A DNA stretch of 64,000 nt, from the NCBI GenBank assembly GCA_023666645.1, contig JAMPBP010000001.1, positions 579,764-643,763 of the forward strand, given 5' to 3'. Source of the stretch: Clostridiales bacterium. GTDB lineage: Bacteria; Bacteroidota; Bacteroidia; Bacteroidales; Muribaculaceae. The translations under genes and the position numbers were made by a program. Under the pieces are notes generated by a model. The model worked only from the letters and a program-made list of their open reading frames with translations. It did not search any database and was not told the DNA's origin. This document shows positions 1 to 8,344 of the stretch, one piece after another. The first letter of the stretch is position 1; every line of letters begins with the position of its first letter.

Positions 1-53
1 AATAAAATTGACCGATAGGTTCTATTGACAATCCCGAACACGCGTCAATAGTC

Positions 54-114
54 AAAAGGGTGTTTAATAATGAATGTCAACAACCAAGCTGCATGATTTA
101 TTAAACACCCTTTT
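54..114. terminator. 17-bp inverted repeat, probable terminator of an upstream gene
   Basis: The arms at 54-70 and 98-114 are perfect 17-bp reverse complements (AAAAGGGTGTTTAATAA and its complement) around a 27-nt loop. The right arm ends in TTTT. No gene lies between it and the window edge, so it probably ends a gene just outside the window on the left. The long loop is unusual for an intrinsic terminator, and a regulatory hairpin is possible. Confidence 0.5.
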
Positions 115-151
115 CCCTTAATCATCCCATACCAATAATACTACACTATTT

Positions 152-177
152 GTTTCACAAGTCACTACTTGCGAAAC
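152..177. promoter_or_regulatory. Imperfect dyad in the leader of the mannoside cluster
   Basis: GTTTCACAAGT (152-162) and ACTTGCGAAAC (167-177) are reverse complements with one mismatch around CACT. The dyad sits 19 nt before the ATG at 197. It could be an operator or an mRNA hairpin in the leader. I see no clear -7 box next to it. Confidence 0.3.
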
Positions 178-196
178 ACCAATCAAAAATTCAGCA

Positions 197-1075
197 ATGA
201 GAATAAAGATATTTCCGGCATTGATTGCCATGTTGTTTATATTGCCGCTCACATGCGCAGCCGAGGGTGAGGCAAGCTTCAATGTTGCCACCTACAACCT
301 ACGCCAGCAGAACAATTCCGATTCAGCCAAAGGCAATGGCTGGACCCGTCGTGTACCTCAAATAGCCAATATCATCAAATTTCACGGCTTTGACATCTTC
401 GGCACACAGGAGGGATTCAAGAACCAACTCGACGACCTCCAGTCACGACTTCCCGGTTACAACCACATCGGTGTGGGGCGTGAGGATGGAGTCAACAAGG
501 GCGAGCACTCGGCTATATTCTACCGCACAGACCTGTTTGAAGTTGTGGACCATGGGGACTTCTGGCTCTCAGAGACACCCGACAAGCCGTCGAAAGGATG
601 GGACGCCGTGCTCCCCCGCATATGCACATGGGCCCATTTCAAACATATTCCCTCGGGAAAAGAATTCCTTTTCTTCAATCTACACATGGACCATGTAGGG
701 GTGAAGGCAAGAATTGAAAGCGGAAAACTTGTCAAGACAATGACCGACAAACTGGGCAAAGGGCTCCCGGCATTCCTTACCGGTGATTTCAACGTAGACC
801 AGACAGGCGAATGCTATGCCACAATCACTTCCGACGGCAAATTCAGAGACTCATATGAGATTACCGAATTCCGTTATGCACCCAACGGTACTTACAACGA
901 CTATCAATATGACGGATTCACCGAGAGCCGTATAGACCATGTATTCGTCACTCCCGAAGTGACTGTCGAGAAATATGGCGTGCTCACCGACACATACCGC
1001 ACTATCGACAACGGTGTCGTAAAGACCCGTGTCCCCTCCGACCATTTCCCCGTAAAAGTACTTGTCAATTTCTAA
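197..1075 (+). CDS. Secreted endonuclease/exonuclease/phosphatase-fold protein
   Basis: This 292-aa protein has a signal peptide (about residues 1-22, ending TCAAEG), so it acts outside the cytoplasm. It carries the motifs of the metal-dependent endonuclease/exonuclease/phosphatase fold: YNLR near 33, TQEG with the metal-binding Glu near 72, GDFNVD near 195, RIDHVF near 246 and a C-terminal PSDHFPV with Asp-His near 282. The family includes nucleases, sphingomyelinases and sugar-phosphate or phosphodiester hydrolases. Secreted members next to GH92 genes are common in Bacteroidales glycan loci, where removal of phosphodiester-linked groups from glycans is a reasonable role. That role is inference; the fold is clear. 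It is the first gene of a same-strand cluster with GH92, GH127 and GH130. Confidence 0.8.
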   Translation: MRIKIFPALIAMLFILPLTCAAEGEASFNVATYNLRQQNNSDSAKGNGWTRRVPQIANIIKFHGFDIFGTQEGFKNQLDDLQSRLPGYNHIGVGREDGVNKGEHSAIFYRTDLFEVVDHGDFWLSETPDKPSKGWDAVLPRICTWAHFKHIPSGKEFLFFNLHMDHVGVKARIESGKLVKTMTDKLGKGLPAFLTGDFNVDQTGECYATITSDGKFRDSYEITEFRYAPNGTYNDYQYDGFTESRIDHVFVTPEVTVEKYGVLTDTYRTIDNGVVKTRVPSDHFPVKVLVNF

Positions 1076-1115
1076 AACAAGCGGTTTACAACTGCACGAA
1101 ATCATAAGAACCAAG

Positions 1116-3299
1116 ATGAAAAAACTTTCCATTTATACAGCATGTGCATTGCTTCCCACGCTGCTCACAATAGGTTGTACATCGGGAACAGGCACTCAGA
1201 AACTCACTGACTTTGTCGACCCTCTCATAGGTTCAGGAGGCCATGGACACGTGTTTGTAGGAGCCAATGTACCATTTGGTCTCCTTCAGGCCGGCCCCAC
1301 AAGCGTCACACAAGGCTGGGACTGGTGTTCAGGCTACCATGAAAGCGACTCGACAGTGATAGGATTCTCGCAGACCCACCTCTCAGGTACCGGCTGTGGC
1401 GACCTGCTCGACCTGAATATCATGCCTGTGGTTGGCACGGACTTGACCTACGACCGCGGCCGCGTGGATTCCATCGGGTCAGGTCTGTGGTCACATGCCG
1501 ACCGAAGCAAGGAAATTGCCAAGCCCGGCTACTACAGCGTGCCTCTTGTGCGCTATGACATACTTGCCGAGATGACAGCCACTTCAAGAGTAGGCTTCTA
1601 CCGCTTCACATTCCCTGAGAGCAAAGAATCGGCCATCGTGCTCGACCTTCATGAAGGTGGCGGCTACCGTCCCGGTGACATCACAATGGAGAAGGTAAGC
1701 GACACGCGCATCATTGGCCACCGCCATTCACAAGGATGGGCCAATAATCAGAAGCTCTTTTTTGCAATTGACTTTTCCAAGCCCTTTACCAAGTTTGAGC
1801 GACTGGGGTGGAACGACAGCTTTGGCCGAGCCGACTTCATCACCGATGATGGCGAGACGATCCTTGTGAAAGTAGCCATTTCACCCGTATCGGAAGAAGG
1901 AGCCCTGGCCAACCTGGAATCAGAACTTCCCGGCTGGGACTTTGATAAGACCGCTCAGAAAGCTGAGGACCTTTGGAACCAGGAGTTGGCAAAAATCCAG
2001 GTGAAGGGTGGCACGGAAGACCAAAAGAAGATTTTCTATACCGCCATGTACCACACGATGATAGCTCCATCAGAGTTCTGCGATGTCAACAACGACACAC
2101 GTGCCGCCAACGACAGCATCATGAGAGCCCTTCCCTATAAGAGCTACACCACCTATTCACTTTGGGACACATATCGCGCTGAAATGCCATTGCTGAGCAT
2201 CATTCAGCCTGAAAGATATGCCGACATGATCAACAGCATGGCCGATATCTGCGATGCCCAGGGCCGCCTTCCCGTGTGGCACCTATGGGGTTGCGAGACC
2301 GACTGCATGGTGGGAAACTCGGGACTTCCCGTCGTTGCCGATGCCATCGTCAAGGATATTCCCGGTGTTGACAAACAGCGTGCCTACCAGTCACTGTTGA
2401 CTACCGCTATGAATCCCGGCCGAGGCAATGGAGCACGCATGGAATATGGCTACATTCCCTTTGACAAGCATCACGAATCAGTGGCCTACGACATGGAATA
2501 TGCCCTCGATGACTGGGCTGTGGCGCAGGCTGCCCTATGCATGGGCGACACCACCAACTACAACTACTTCCTGGAACGCAGCAAATCCTACCGCAACTAC
2601 TTCGACCCGTCAATCGGATTTATGCGTGGCAAGGATAGCCAGGGCAACTGGCGTGACCCCTTCAATGAGTTTGACACCTCCCACCGCGCCAATGACTATT
2701 GCGAGGGCAACGCCTGGCAATACATATGGCTGGCACCCCATGATGTCGATGGACTCGTCGAGCTCTTCGGCTCTAAGGAAAAGATGGCTGAGAAACTTGA
2801 CTCTCTTTTCATAATCGATTCAAAACTTGAGGGTGAGAATGTATCGGCCGATGTATCGGGTCTCATAGGTCAATATGCCCACGGCAACGAACCTGGTCAT
2901 CACACCATTTTCCTTTACACAATGCTTGGACAACCCGAAAAGACCAGCGACCTTGCCCGCTATATCCTTGATACGATGTATTCCACCAACCGCGATGGAC
3001 TCTCGGGCAACGAAGATGTCGGCCAGATGTCGGCTTGGTATATGCTCACGGCCATGGGCCTTTATGAGGTGGAGCCGGGAAGCGGCCGCTACTGGTTTGC
3101 CTCGCCCATATTTGACGAGGTGGATATCACCGTTCCCGGTGGCACGTTCAGGATTGTGGCAGAGAATAACTCGGCCGACAATAAATACATCGCAGGGGTG
3201 ACCCTGAACGGACAACCCTACGACAAGTCGTATGTCACCTATGCCGACATCATGAACGGAGGAGAACTGAAGTTCACCATGTCAGGCAACCATAATTGA
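1116..3299 (+). CDS. GH92 alpha-mannosidase, lipoprotein
   Basis: This is a 727-aa GH92 family protein; members are calcium-dependent exo-alpha-mannosidases acting on N-glycans or yeast-type mannans. The start at 1116 gives a lipoprotein signal (MKKLSIYTACALLPTLLTIGC), so surface or periplasmic anchoring is expected; an upstream in-frame ATG at 1062 would overlap the preceding gene and bury the signal. Family signatures are DPLIGSGGHGHVF near residue 33, GNEPGHH near 589 (Glu in the position of the catalytic acid) and GNEDVGQMSAW near 630 (acidic residues in the position of the base). Length is normal for the family. The GH127-like gene and the GH130 follow on the same strand. The exact linkage cleaved cannot be read from sequence. 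Confidence 0.93.
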   Translation: MKKLSIYTACALLPTLLTIGCTSGTGTQKLTDFVDPLIGSGGHGHVFVGANVPFGLLQAGPTSVTQGWDWCSGYHESDSTVIGFSQTHLSGTGCGDLLDLNIMPVVGTDLTYDRGRVDSIGSGLWSHADRSKEIAKPGYYSVPLVRYDILAEMTATSRVGFYRFTFPESKESAIVLDLHEGGGYRPGDITMEKVSDTRIIGHRHSQGWANNQKLFFAIDFSKPFTKFERLGWNDSFGRADFITDDGETILVKVAISPVSEEGALANLESELPGWDFDKTAQKAEDLWNQELAKIQVKGGTEDQKKIFYTAMYHTMIAPSEFCDVNNDTRAANDSIMRALPYKSYTTYSLWDTYRAEMPLLSIIQPERYADMINSMADICDAQGRLPVWHLWGCETDCMVGNSGLPVVADAIVKDIPGVDKQRAYQSLLTTAMNPGRGNGARMEYGYIPFDKHHESVAYDMEYALDDWAVAQAALCMGDTTNYNYFLERSKSYRNYFDPSIGFMRGKDSQGNWRDPFNEFDTSHRANDYCEGNAWQYIWLAPHDVDGLVELFGSKEKMAEKLDSLFIIDSKLEGENVSADVSGLIGQYAHGNEPGHHTIFLYTMLGQPEKTSDLARYILDTMYSTNRDGLSGNEDVGQMSAWYMLTAMGLYEVEPGSGRYWFASPIFDEVDITVPGGTFRIVAENNSADNKYIAGVTLNGQPYDKSYVTYADIMNGGELKFTMSGNHN

Positions 3300-3312
3300 T
3301 ATATTCCCAATC

Positions 3313-3348
3313 ATGATACCCCGGGTCCATATTTTCCCGGGGTATCAT
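3313..3348. terminator. 13-bp hairpin between GH92 and GH127
   Basis: ATGATACCCCGGG (3313-3325) and CCCGGGGTATCAT (3336-3348) form a perfect GC-rich 13-bp stem with a 10-nt loop. There is no T-run after it, so it may be a processing or attenuation hairpin inside the cluster rather than a full terminator. Confidence 0.5.
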
Positions 3349-3380
3349 AAACCCGGCAATGCCCTCAACATTTATCAACA

Positions 3381-5405
3381 ATGAACAAAACCGTCATATC
3401 TCTACTTATCCTGCTGATGTGTACATCCATATCGGGAATTGCCAATAGTCATTACACCAACAACCGTTCACCGTTAATTGAGAAAAGATACATGAGGTTG
3501 CCGCTCGGTGCCGTGAAAGCCAAGGGATGGCTTCAGGAAATGCTTGTGCGTCAAAAAGAGGGAGCTACCGGCCACATGGACACATTGTATCCACAGGTGA
3601 TGGGCGAGCGCAATGGCTGGCTCGGAGGCGATGGCGACCAGTGGGAACGTGGCCCCTACTGGATTGACGGCTTGCTGCCGCTCGCCTATCTTCTTGACGA
3701 CAATGAACTTAAAGCCAAAGTTCAGCCCTGGGTTGAATGGGCATTGAACAGCCAGAGGGAAGATGGCAATTTCGGACCTCATATCGACTATGGACCAGAG
3801 AGAGGCATACAGCGCGACAACTCCCTCGACTGGTGGCCACGCATGGTGATGCTGAAGATTCTGCAACAATACTATTCGGCCACCGAGGATCAGCGTGTCA
3901 TTGATTTCATGGACCGGTATTTCCGCTACCAACTTGCCACGCTGCCACAGAAACCGCTGGGAAACTGGACTTTCTGGGCCGAGTATCGCGGTGCCGACAA
4001 TCTGCAGGTCGTTTACTGGCTTTATAATCTTACAGGAGCTCCCTACCTGCTTGAACTGGGAGAATTAATTCATAAACAGAGTTTTGACTTCACAAATATG
4101 TTTATGAATACCGACGCTCTGCAACGCTACAATTCAATCCATTGTGTCAACCTGGCACAGGGTCTGAAAGAACCGGTGGTCTATTTCCAGCAGTCGGGCA
4201 ACCGTGACCATGTGGCTGCAGTGAAAAAAGGGCTCCGGGATATCAGTCGTTACCACGGACAAGCCCAAGGCATGTATGGTGGCGACGAGGGCTTGCACGG
4301 CAACAGCCCAACACAGGGCTCGGAATTATGCTCAACCGTGGAGATGATGTTCTCTCTTGAAAACATGCTGGAAATAACAGGCGACATGTCGCTGGCCGAC
4401 TATCTGGAAAAGATTGCCTTCAACGCCCTCCCCAGCCAGATTTCAGATGATTTCCGCTACAAGCAATATTTCCAGCAGGCCAATCAGGTGATGGTGACAC
4501 GCCACCACCACAACTTCTATGAGGATTATTCCCATGGCCACACCGATATAGTGTTCGGAACACTGTCGGGCTTCCCATGCTGCTATTCCAACATGCACCA
4601 AGGCTGGCCCAAATTCACCGGCAGCCTGTGGTATGCTACCGCCGACAACGGACTTGCAGCCCTGGTATACTCACCTTCGGAAGTTACAGCCAAAGTGGGT
4701 GCCAACGCCAACGAAGTCACAATACGTGAAACCACGGCCTATCCCATGGAAGAAACCATAACCTTTGAAATTGACGCCAAGCGCCAGGTCGAATTCCCGC
4801 TTTATCTACGCATTCCCGCATGGTGCAATGACAAGTTTGACATTAAAGTCAACGGCCGTAATGCCGAGTATTCCATCGCCAACAACGATGGTGTCGCAAT
4901 CATTGACCGTAAATGGAAAAAAGGGGATACAATTACTCTTACGCTCCCCATGAGCCTGAGAACCTCGCGATGGCTCGAACACTCGGTAGCCATTGAACGC
5001 GGCCCGTTGGTATACGCCCTGAAGATGAATGAAAACTGGACACGCCGGGAACTTGAAGGTGACGAGGCCGAGCAATTTGGCAAAGTCTTCTATGAGGTAA
5101 CTTCCGACTCCCCATGGAACTTTGGCATAACACGCCCCAGCCTTGACCGACTGGAGGAAACATTTATTGTGGAATGTGACAGCACACGCCTTAAGAACAA
5201 CTTCTTCTGGAATCTTGAATCATGCCCCATAAGCATAAAGACACGCATGCGTCCCGTAAAGGAATGGGGACTTTACAATGAAATGGCCGGTCCGCTGCCC
5301 AACGAGCACACAGAAAGCCGCCTACCCTATCAGGAAGTCACCCTGGTGCCATATGGCTGTACCACTCTTCGTGTGAGTCAATTCCCGGTTTTGAGATGTG
5401 ATTAA
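3381..5405 (+). CDS. Secreted GH127/DUF1680-family glycosidase
   Basis: This 674-aa protein has a signal peptide (MNKTVISLLILLMCTSISG) followed by an (alpha/alpha)6-barrel of the DUF1680/GH127 type and C-terminal beta-sandwich regions. GH127 beta-L-arabinofuranosidases use a zinc site made of Glu-x-Cys plus a Cys-Cys pair, one of which is the nucleophile. The same pattern is visible here as E315-L-C317 and C400-C401 (FPCCYSNMHQG). Its companions, GH92 and GH130, act on mannosides, so the true substrate may not be arabinofuranose; the DUF1680 superfamily holds several activities. It shares the E-x-C and CC pattern with the second DUF1680 gene at 35801, but the two are divergent. Family confident, substrate unknown. 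Confidence 0.85.
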   Translation: MNKTVISLLILLMCTSISGIANSHYTNNRSPLIEKRYMRLPLGAVKAKGWLQEMLVRQKEGATGHMDTLYPQVMGERNGWLGGDGDQWERGPYWIDGLLPLAYLLDDNELKAKVQPWVEWALNSQREDGNFGPHIDYGPERGIQRDNSLDWWPRMVMLKILQQYYSATEDQRVIDFMDRYFRYQLATLPQKPLGNWTFWAEYRGADNLQVVYWLYNLTGAPYLLELGELIHKQSFDFTNMFMNTDALQRYNSIHCVNLAQGLKEPVVYFQQSGNRDHVAAVKKGLRDISRYHGQAQGMYGGDEGLHGNSPTQGSELCSTVEMMFSLENMLEITGDMSLADYLEKIAFNALPSQISDDFRYKQYFQQANQVMVTRHHHNFYEDYSHGHTDIVFGTLSGFPCCYSNMHQGWPKFTGSLWYATADNGLAALVYSPSEVTAKVGANANEVTIRETTAYPMEETITFEIDAKRQVEFPLYLRIPAWCNDKFDIKVNGRNAEYSIANNDGVAIIDRKWKKGDTITLTLPMSLRTSRWLEHSVAIERGPLVYALKMNENWTRRELEGDEAEQFGKVFYEVTSDSPWNFGITRPSLDRLEETFIVECDSTRLKNNFFWNLESCPISIKTRMRPVKEWGLYNEMAGPLPNEHTESRLPYQEVTLVPYGCTTLRVSQFPVLRCD

Positions 5406-5432
5406 GTGAACTCATCAATATCATAAGTAATC

Positions 5433-6617
5433 ATGAAAAAAAAATTATTCTGGACGTTAGGACTCGCCCTAATTGGACTCTCAGCTCATGCCGACAATAG
5501 CAACCGTCTCCCCGACTGGGCTTTCGGTGGATTTGATCGTCCTGAAGGCGTGAATCCATTAATCACCCCCTGTCAGACTACCACGTTTGATTGCCCGATG
5601 AGAGGAACTCAGGTGAAATGGGAATTTGCCGACACATTCAATCCGGCGGCAGTGGTCAAGGATGACAAAATATACATTCTTTACCGTGCCGAGGATGACC
5701 CTAATGCAGGCATAGGTGGACGTACCTCACGTATAGGACTGGCTGAGACCACCGACGGTATCCACATCGACCACCGCGCCATAGAGCCGGTGATGTATCC
5801 CGAAGGCTCGGAAATCTCCAAGACCTATGAATGGAAAGGTGGTTGCGAGGACCCGCGTGTAGTTGCCGGTGAAATCGACGGCAAGACAATCTATGTGATG
5901 ACCTATACAGCGTGGAACAACAATGTGCCCCGCCTGGCCATTGCCTCGTCGACCGACCTCAAGACATGGACCAAGCATGGCCCTGCATTCCTCAACACCC
6001 TCGATGGCAAGTATAAGGACCTCGCCTGCAAGTCTGGCTCTATCGTCACCGAGGTTGTCGACGGCCGCCAGCAGGCTGCAAAGGTCGATATCAACGGTAA
6101 GAAACAGTATCTCATGTACTGGGGCGAGGCTTGGGTATGCGCCGCTACCTCCGACGACCTGGTGACATGGACACCCTATGTCGATGAGAACCAAAACCTC
6201 ATCTATCTCGTGAAGCCCCGCAAGGGATATTTCGACAGCCTGCTCACTGAGTGTGGTCCTCCAGCCGTGAAGACCGACGATGGCATAATCCTTTTCTACA
6301 ACGGCAAGAATGGTCGCGGCAACAATGCCGACCCTGACTATCCGGCCAATACCTATGCCGCCGGTCAGATTCTATTTGACAACAACAATCCGCTCCTGGT
6401 CAAGGATCGTCTCGACAAGCCTTTCTTCCGCCCCATGGCCGATTTTGAAAAGACAGGACAATATGCAGCCGGGACCGTGTTCATCGAGGGCCTCGTATTC
6501 CATCAGGGTAAGTGGTTCCTATACTACGGCTGCGCCGATTCAATGGTAGGAGTAGCCGTCTACGACCCGGCCAATCGCTCGGGCATCGGTGACCCCGTGA
6601 AGCTCCCCATTCCTTAA
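5433..6617 (+). CDS. Secreted GH130 family beta-mannoside enzyme
   Basis: This 394-aa protein has a signal peptide (MKKKLFWTLGLALIGLSAHA) and a five-bladed propeller of the GH130 type. Visible signatures are NPAAVV, YRAEDD near residue 79, SRIGLAET, and GGCEDPRVV near 135, which contains the family's catalytic Asp. Many GH130 enzymes are cytoplasmic phosphorylases on beta-mannosides. Exported members include beta-1,2-mannosidases that hydrolyse rather than phosphorolyse, and the signal peptide here favours that reading. It starts 27 nt after the GH127 gene and is likely cotranscribed. Together with GH92 it suggests a substrate with alpha-mannose and beta-mannose, such as yeast mannan or N-glycan cores; that is inference. 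Confidence 0.87.
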   Translation: MKKKLFWTLGLALIGLSAHADNSNRLPDWAFGGFDRPEGVNPLITPCQTTTFDCPMRGTQVKWEFADTFNPAAVVKDDKIYILYRAEDDPNAGIGGRTSRIGLAETTDGIHIDHRAIEPVMYPEGSEISKTYEWKGGCEDPRVVAGEIDGKTIYVMTYTAWNNNVPRLAIASSTDLKTWTKHGPAFLNTLDGKYKDLACKSGSIVTEVVDGRQQAAKVDINGKKQYLMYWGEAWVCAATSDDLVTWTPYVDENQNLIYLVKPRKGYFDSLLTECGPPAVKTDDGIILFYNGKNGRGNNADPDYPANTYAAGQILFDNNNPLLVKDRLDKPFFRPMADFEKTGQYAAGTVFIEGLVFHQGKWFLYYGCADSMVGVAVYDPANRSGIGDPVKLPIP

Positions 6618-6642
6618 AAACTTCTCCAATGGATAATTTATC

Positions 6643-6663
6643 GCAAAAATTCAGTATTTTTGC
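6643..6663 (+). promoter_or_regulatory. bioB promoter with palindrome over the -7 box
   Basis: TATTTTTG (6655-6662) matches the Bacteroides -7 box TAnnTTTG. It lies inside a perfect dyad, GCAAAAAT (6643-6650) and ATTTTTGC (6656-6663), with a 5-nt loop. Only four bases separate the box from the bioB ATG, so the transcript should have almost no leader. The -33 box is weak. The dyad could be an operator. Confidence 0.55.
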
Positions 6664-6666
6664 GTC

Positions 6667-7632
6667 ATGAAATCGACAATCGACCTAAATAAGGATATAG
6701 TACTGGGCGGCGGTGAAATCACTGTCGCCCAAGCTATGGAGCTGTGCCGCCACGCCGGTGAGCCGGAACTGTATGCGGCAGCCTCAGAGATTACTCACGC
6801 CATGTGTCCTCCATGCTTTGACTCATGCTCCATAGTCAATGCCCGCTCTGGACGTTGCAGCGAGAACTGCAAGTGGTGCGCCCAGTCAGCCCATTACAAC
6901 ACCGGTTGCAACACCTACGAAATAGTCGACGAGGAAGCCTGCATGACCGAGGCCCGCTACAATCATAGCAAAGGAATCAAGCGCTTCTCGCTCGTAGCCA
7001 GCGGCCGGTCGGTCAAGGGAGAGGCCCTCGACAACATATGCCGTTTGCTCAAGCGTGTGAAAGATGAGGTAGGCATCTCCACCTGTGCATCGCTCGGACT
7101 CCTTGGCCGCACCGAGATGCAGCAACTATGGGACGCCGGTGTGCGCCGCTATCATTGCAACCTCGAGACAGCGCCGAGCCACTTCGGCACGCTGTGCACC
7201 ACCCACACCATCGACGACAAGATCAACACAATCAACATAGCCCGCGAGACAGGCATGGAAGTATGCTCGGGCGGAATCATCGGCATGGGCGAGACAATGG
7301 AGCAACGGTGTGAATTTGCGCTGAAACTGCGTGAGATAAAACCGGTATCGATTCCTGTCAACATTCTATGCCCCATACCTGGGACACCACTCGAAAACAC
7401 CGCTCCCCTGAGCGACGATGACATATTGTCAACAATAGCGATAATGCGCTTCATACACCCCCGGGCACAGATACGGTTTGCCGGTGGACGCAACCGACTG
7501 TCCCGCGACACACAGTTGCGGGCTATGAAGATGGGTATCAACGGAGGCATCGTCGGAGACCTGCTCACAACGGTAGGATCAAAAATCGATGATGACCGAC
7601 AACTCACCCGGGAGGCCGGCTATGAATTCTGA
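6667..7632 (+). CDS. bioB: Biotin synthase
   Basis: BioB is a cytoplasmic radical-SAM enzyme that inserts sulfur into dethiobiotin to make biotin. The 321-aa length fits. The radical-SAM cysteines are C64-x3-C68-x2-C71 in the segment GRCSENCKWCAQS. Further family segments are CNLETAPSHF near 161, GGIIGMGET near 199 and the C-terminal RFAGGRN, whose Arg is a conserved cluster ligand in BioB. No other biotin synthesis gene lies nearby, but a biotin ligase gene (birA) is at 52744. The stop overlaps the start of tcdA by 11 nt, so the two are translationally coupled. The promoter sits directly against the ATG. Confidence 0.96.
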   Translation: MKSTIDLNKDIVLGGGEITVAQAMELCRHAGEPELYAAASEITHAMCPPCFDSCSIVNARSGRCSENCKWCAQSAHYNTGCNTYEIVDEEACMTEARYNHSKGIKRFSLVASGRSVKGEALDNICRLLKRVKDEVGISTCASLGLLGRTEMQQLWDAGVRRYHCNLETAPSHFGTLCTTHTIDDKINTINIARETGMEVCSGGIIGMGETMEQRCEFALKLREIKPVSIPVNILCPIPGTPLENTAPLSDDDILSTIAIMRFIHPRAQIRFAGGRNRLSRDTQLRAMKMGINGGIVGDLLTTVGSKIDDDRQLTREAGYEF

Positions 7633-8344
7633 CGAGCGCCTCTCACGGTCACGCCTGCTGTTAGGCGACAAAGTGATGAAACGCCTGTCACAGACCCGGG
7701 TGATAATATTCGGAGTGGGCGGTGTAGGCTCCTGGGCCGCCGAGGCATTGGTGCGCACCGGACTCACCTACCTCACTATCGTCGACGGTGACAGCGTGGC
7801 ACCGAGCAACATCAACCGCCAGCGCCCCGCCACGGTCAATACCGTAGGCGAACTCAAGGTCGACGCCCTCAAGAAACAACTGCTCCTCGTCAACCCCGAT
7901 GCTCAAATCACTGCCATTCCCAGATTGTACACAGAGCATACTGCCGGTGAATTCAATCTCCCCGACTATGACTACGTGATTGATGCAATCGACTCGCTCG
8001 ATTGCAAAGCCCACCTCATACTAAATGTGACGCGCCTCAAAGGCGTGAAACTCTTCTCCTCCATGGGAGCCGCCCTTAAAGTCGACCCCACCCGGGTACA
8101 GGTAGCCGAATTCTGGAAAGTGCAGGGATGCCCCTTGGCACGCTCTCTGAGACAACGGTTCAAACGCTCGGGCCACTTGCCGGGACGCAAATTCAAATGT
8201 GTCTACAGCGACGAGCCTCACTACATGTGTGAAGGTGGAGGCCTCGGGTCGCTCCTTCAGGTGACCGGCACGGCAGGCTTCACCTTAGCCTCGCTCGTCA
8301 TCACCGATATCATTGAGCGTGAGAAGGAAAAGGAGCGTCAATAA
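7622..8344 (+). CDS. tcdA: tRNA threonylcarbamoyladenosine dehydratase (E1-like)
   Basis: This ThiF/MoeB/HesA-type E1-like protein has 240 aa from the chosen start at 7622. That ATG has a GGAGG about 8 nt upstream and overlaps bioB by 11 nt; an in-frame ATG at 7589 would overlap bioB much further. The nucleotide-binding motif FGVGGVGSW lies near residue 25, followed by DGDSVAPSNINRQ near 57, typical of TcdA. TcdA cyclises t6A to ct6A on tRNA in an ATP-dependent reaction. The TcdA call over MoeB/ThiF rests on length and on the segment KVDPTRVQVAEFWKVQGCPL. The t6A pathway gene tsaE is also in this window. The 3' end overlaps the convergent PCMD gene by 7 nt. Confidence 0.88.
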   Translation: MNSDERLSRSRLLLGDKVMKRLSQTRVIIFGVGGVGSWAAEALVRTGLTYLTIVDGDSVAPSNINRQRPATVNTVGELKVDALKKQLLLVNPDAQITAIPRLYTEHTAGEFNLPDYDYVIDAIDSLDCKAHLILNVTRLKGVKLFSSMGAALKVDPTRVQVAEFWKVQGCPLARSLRQRFKRSGHLPGRKFKCVYSDEPHYMCEGGGLGSLLQVTGTAGFTLASLVITDIIEREKEKERQ

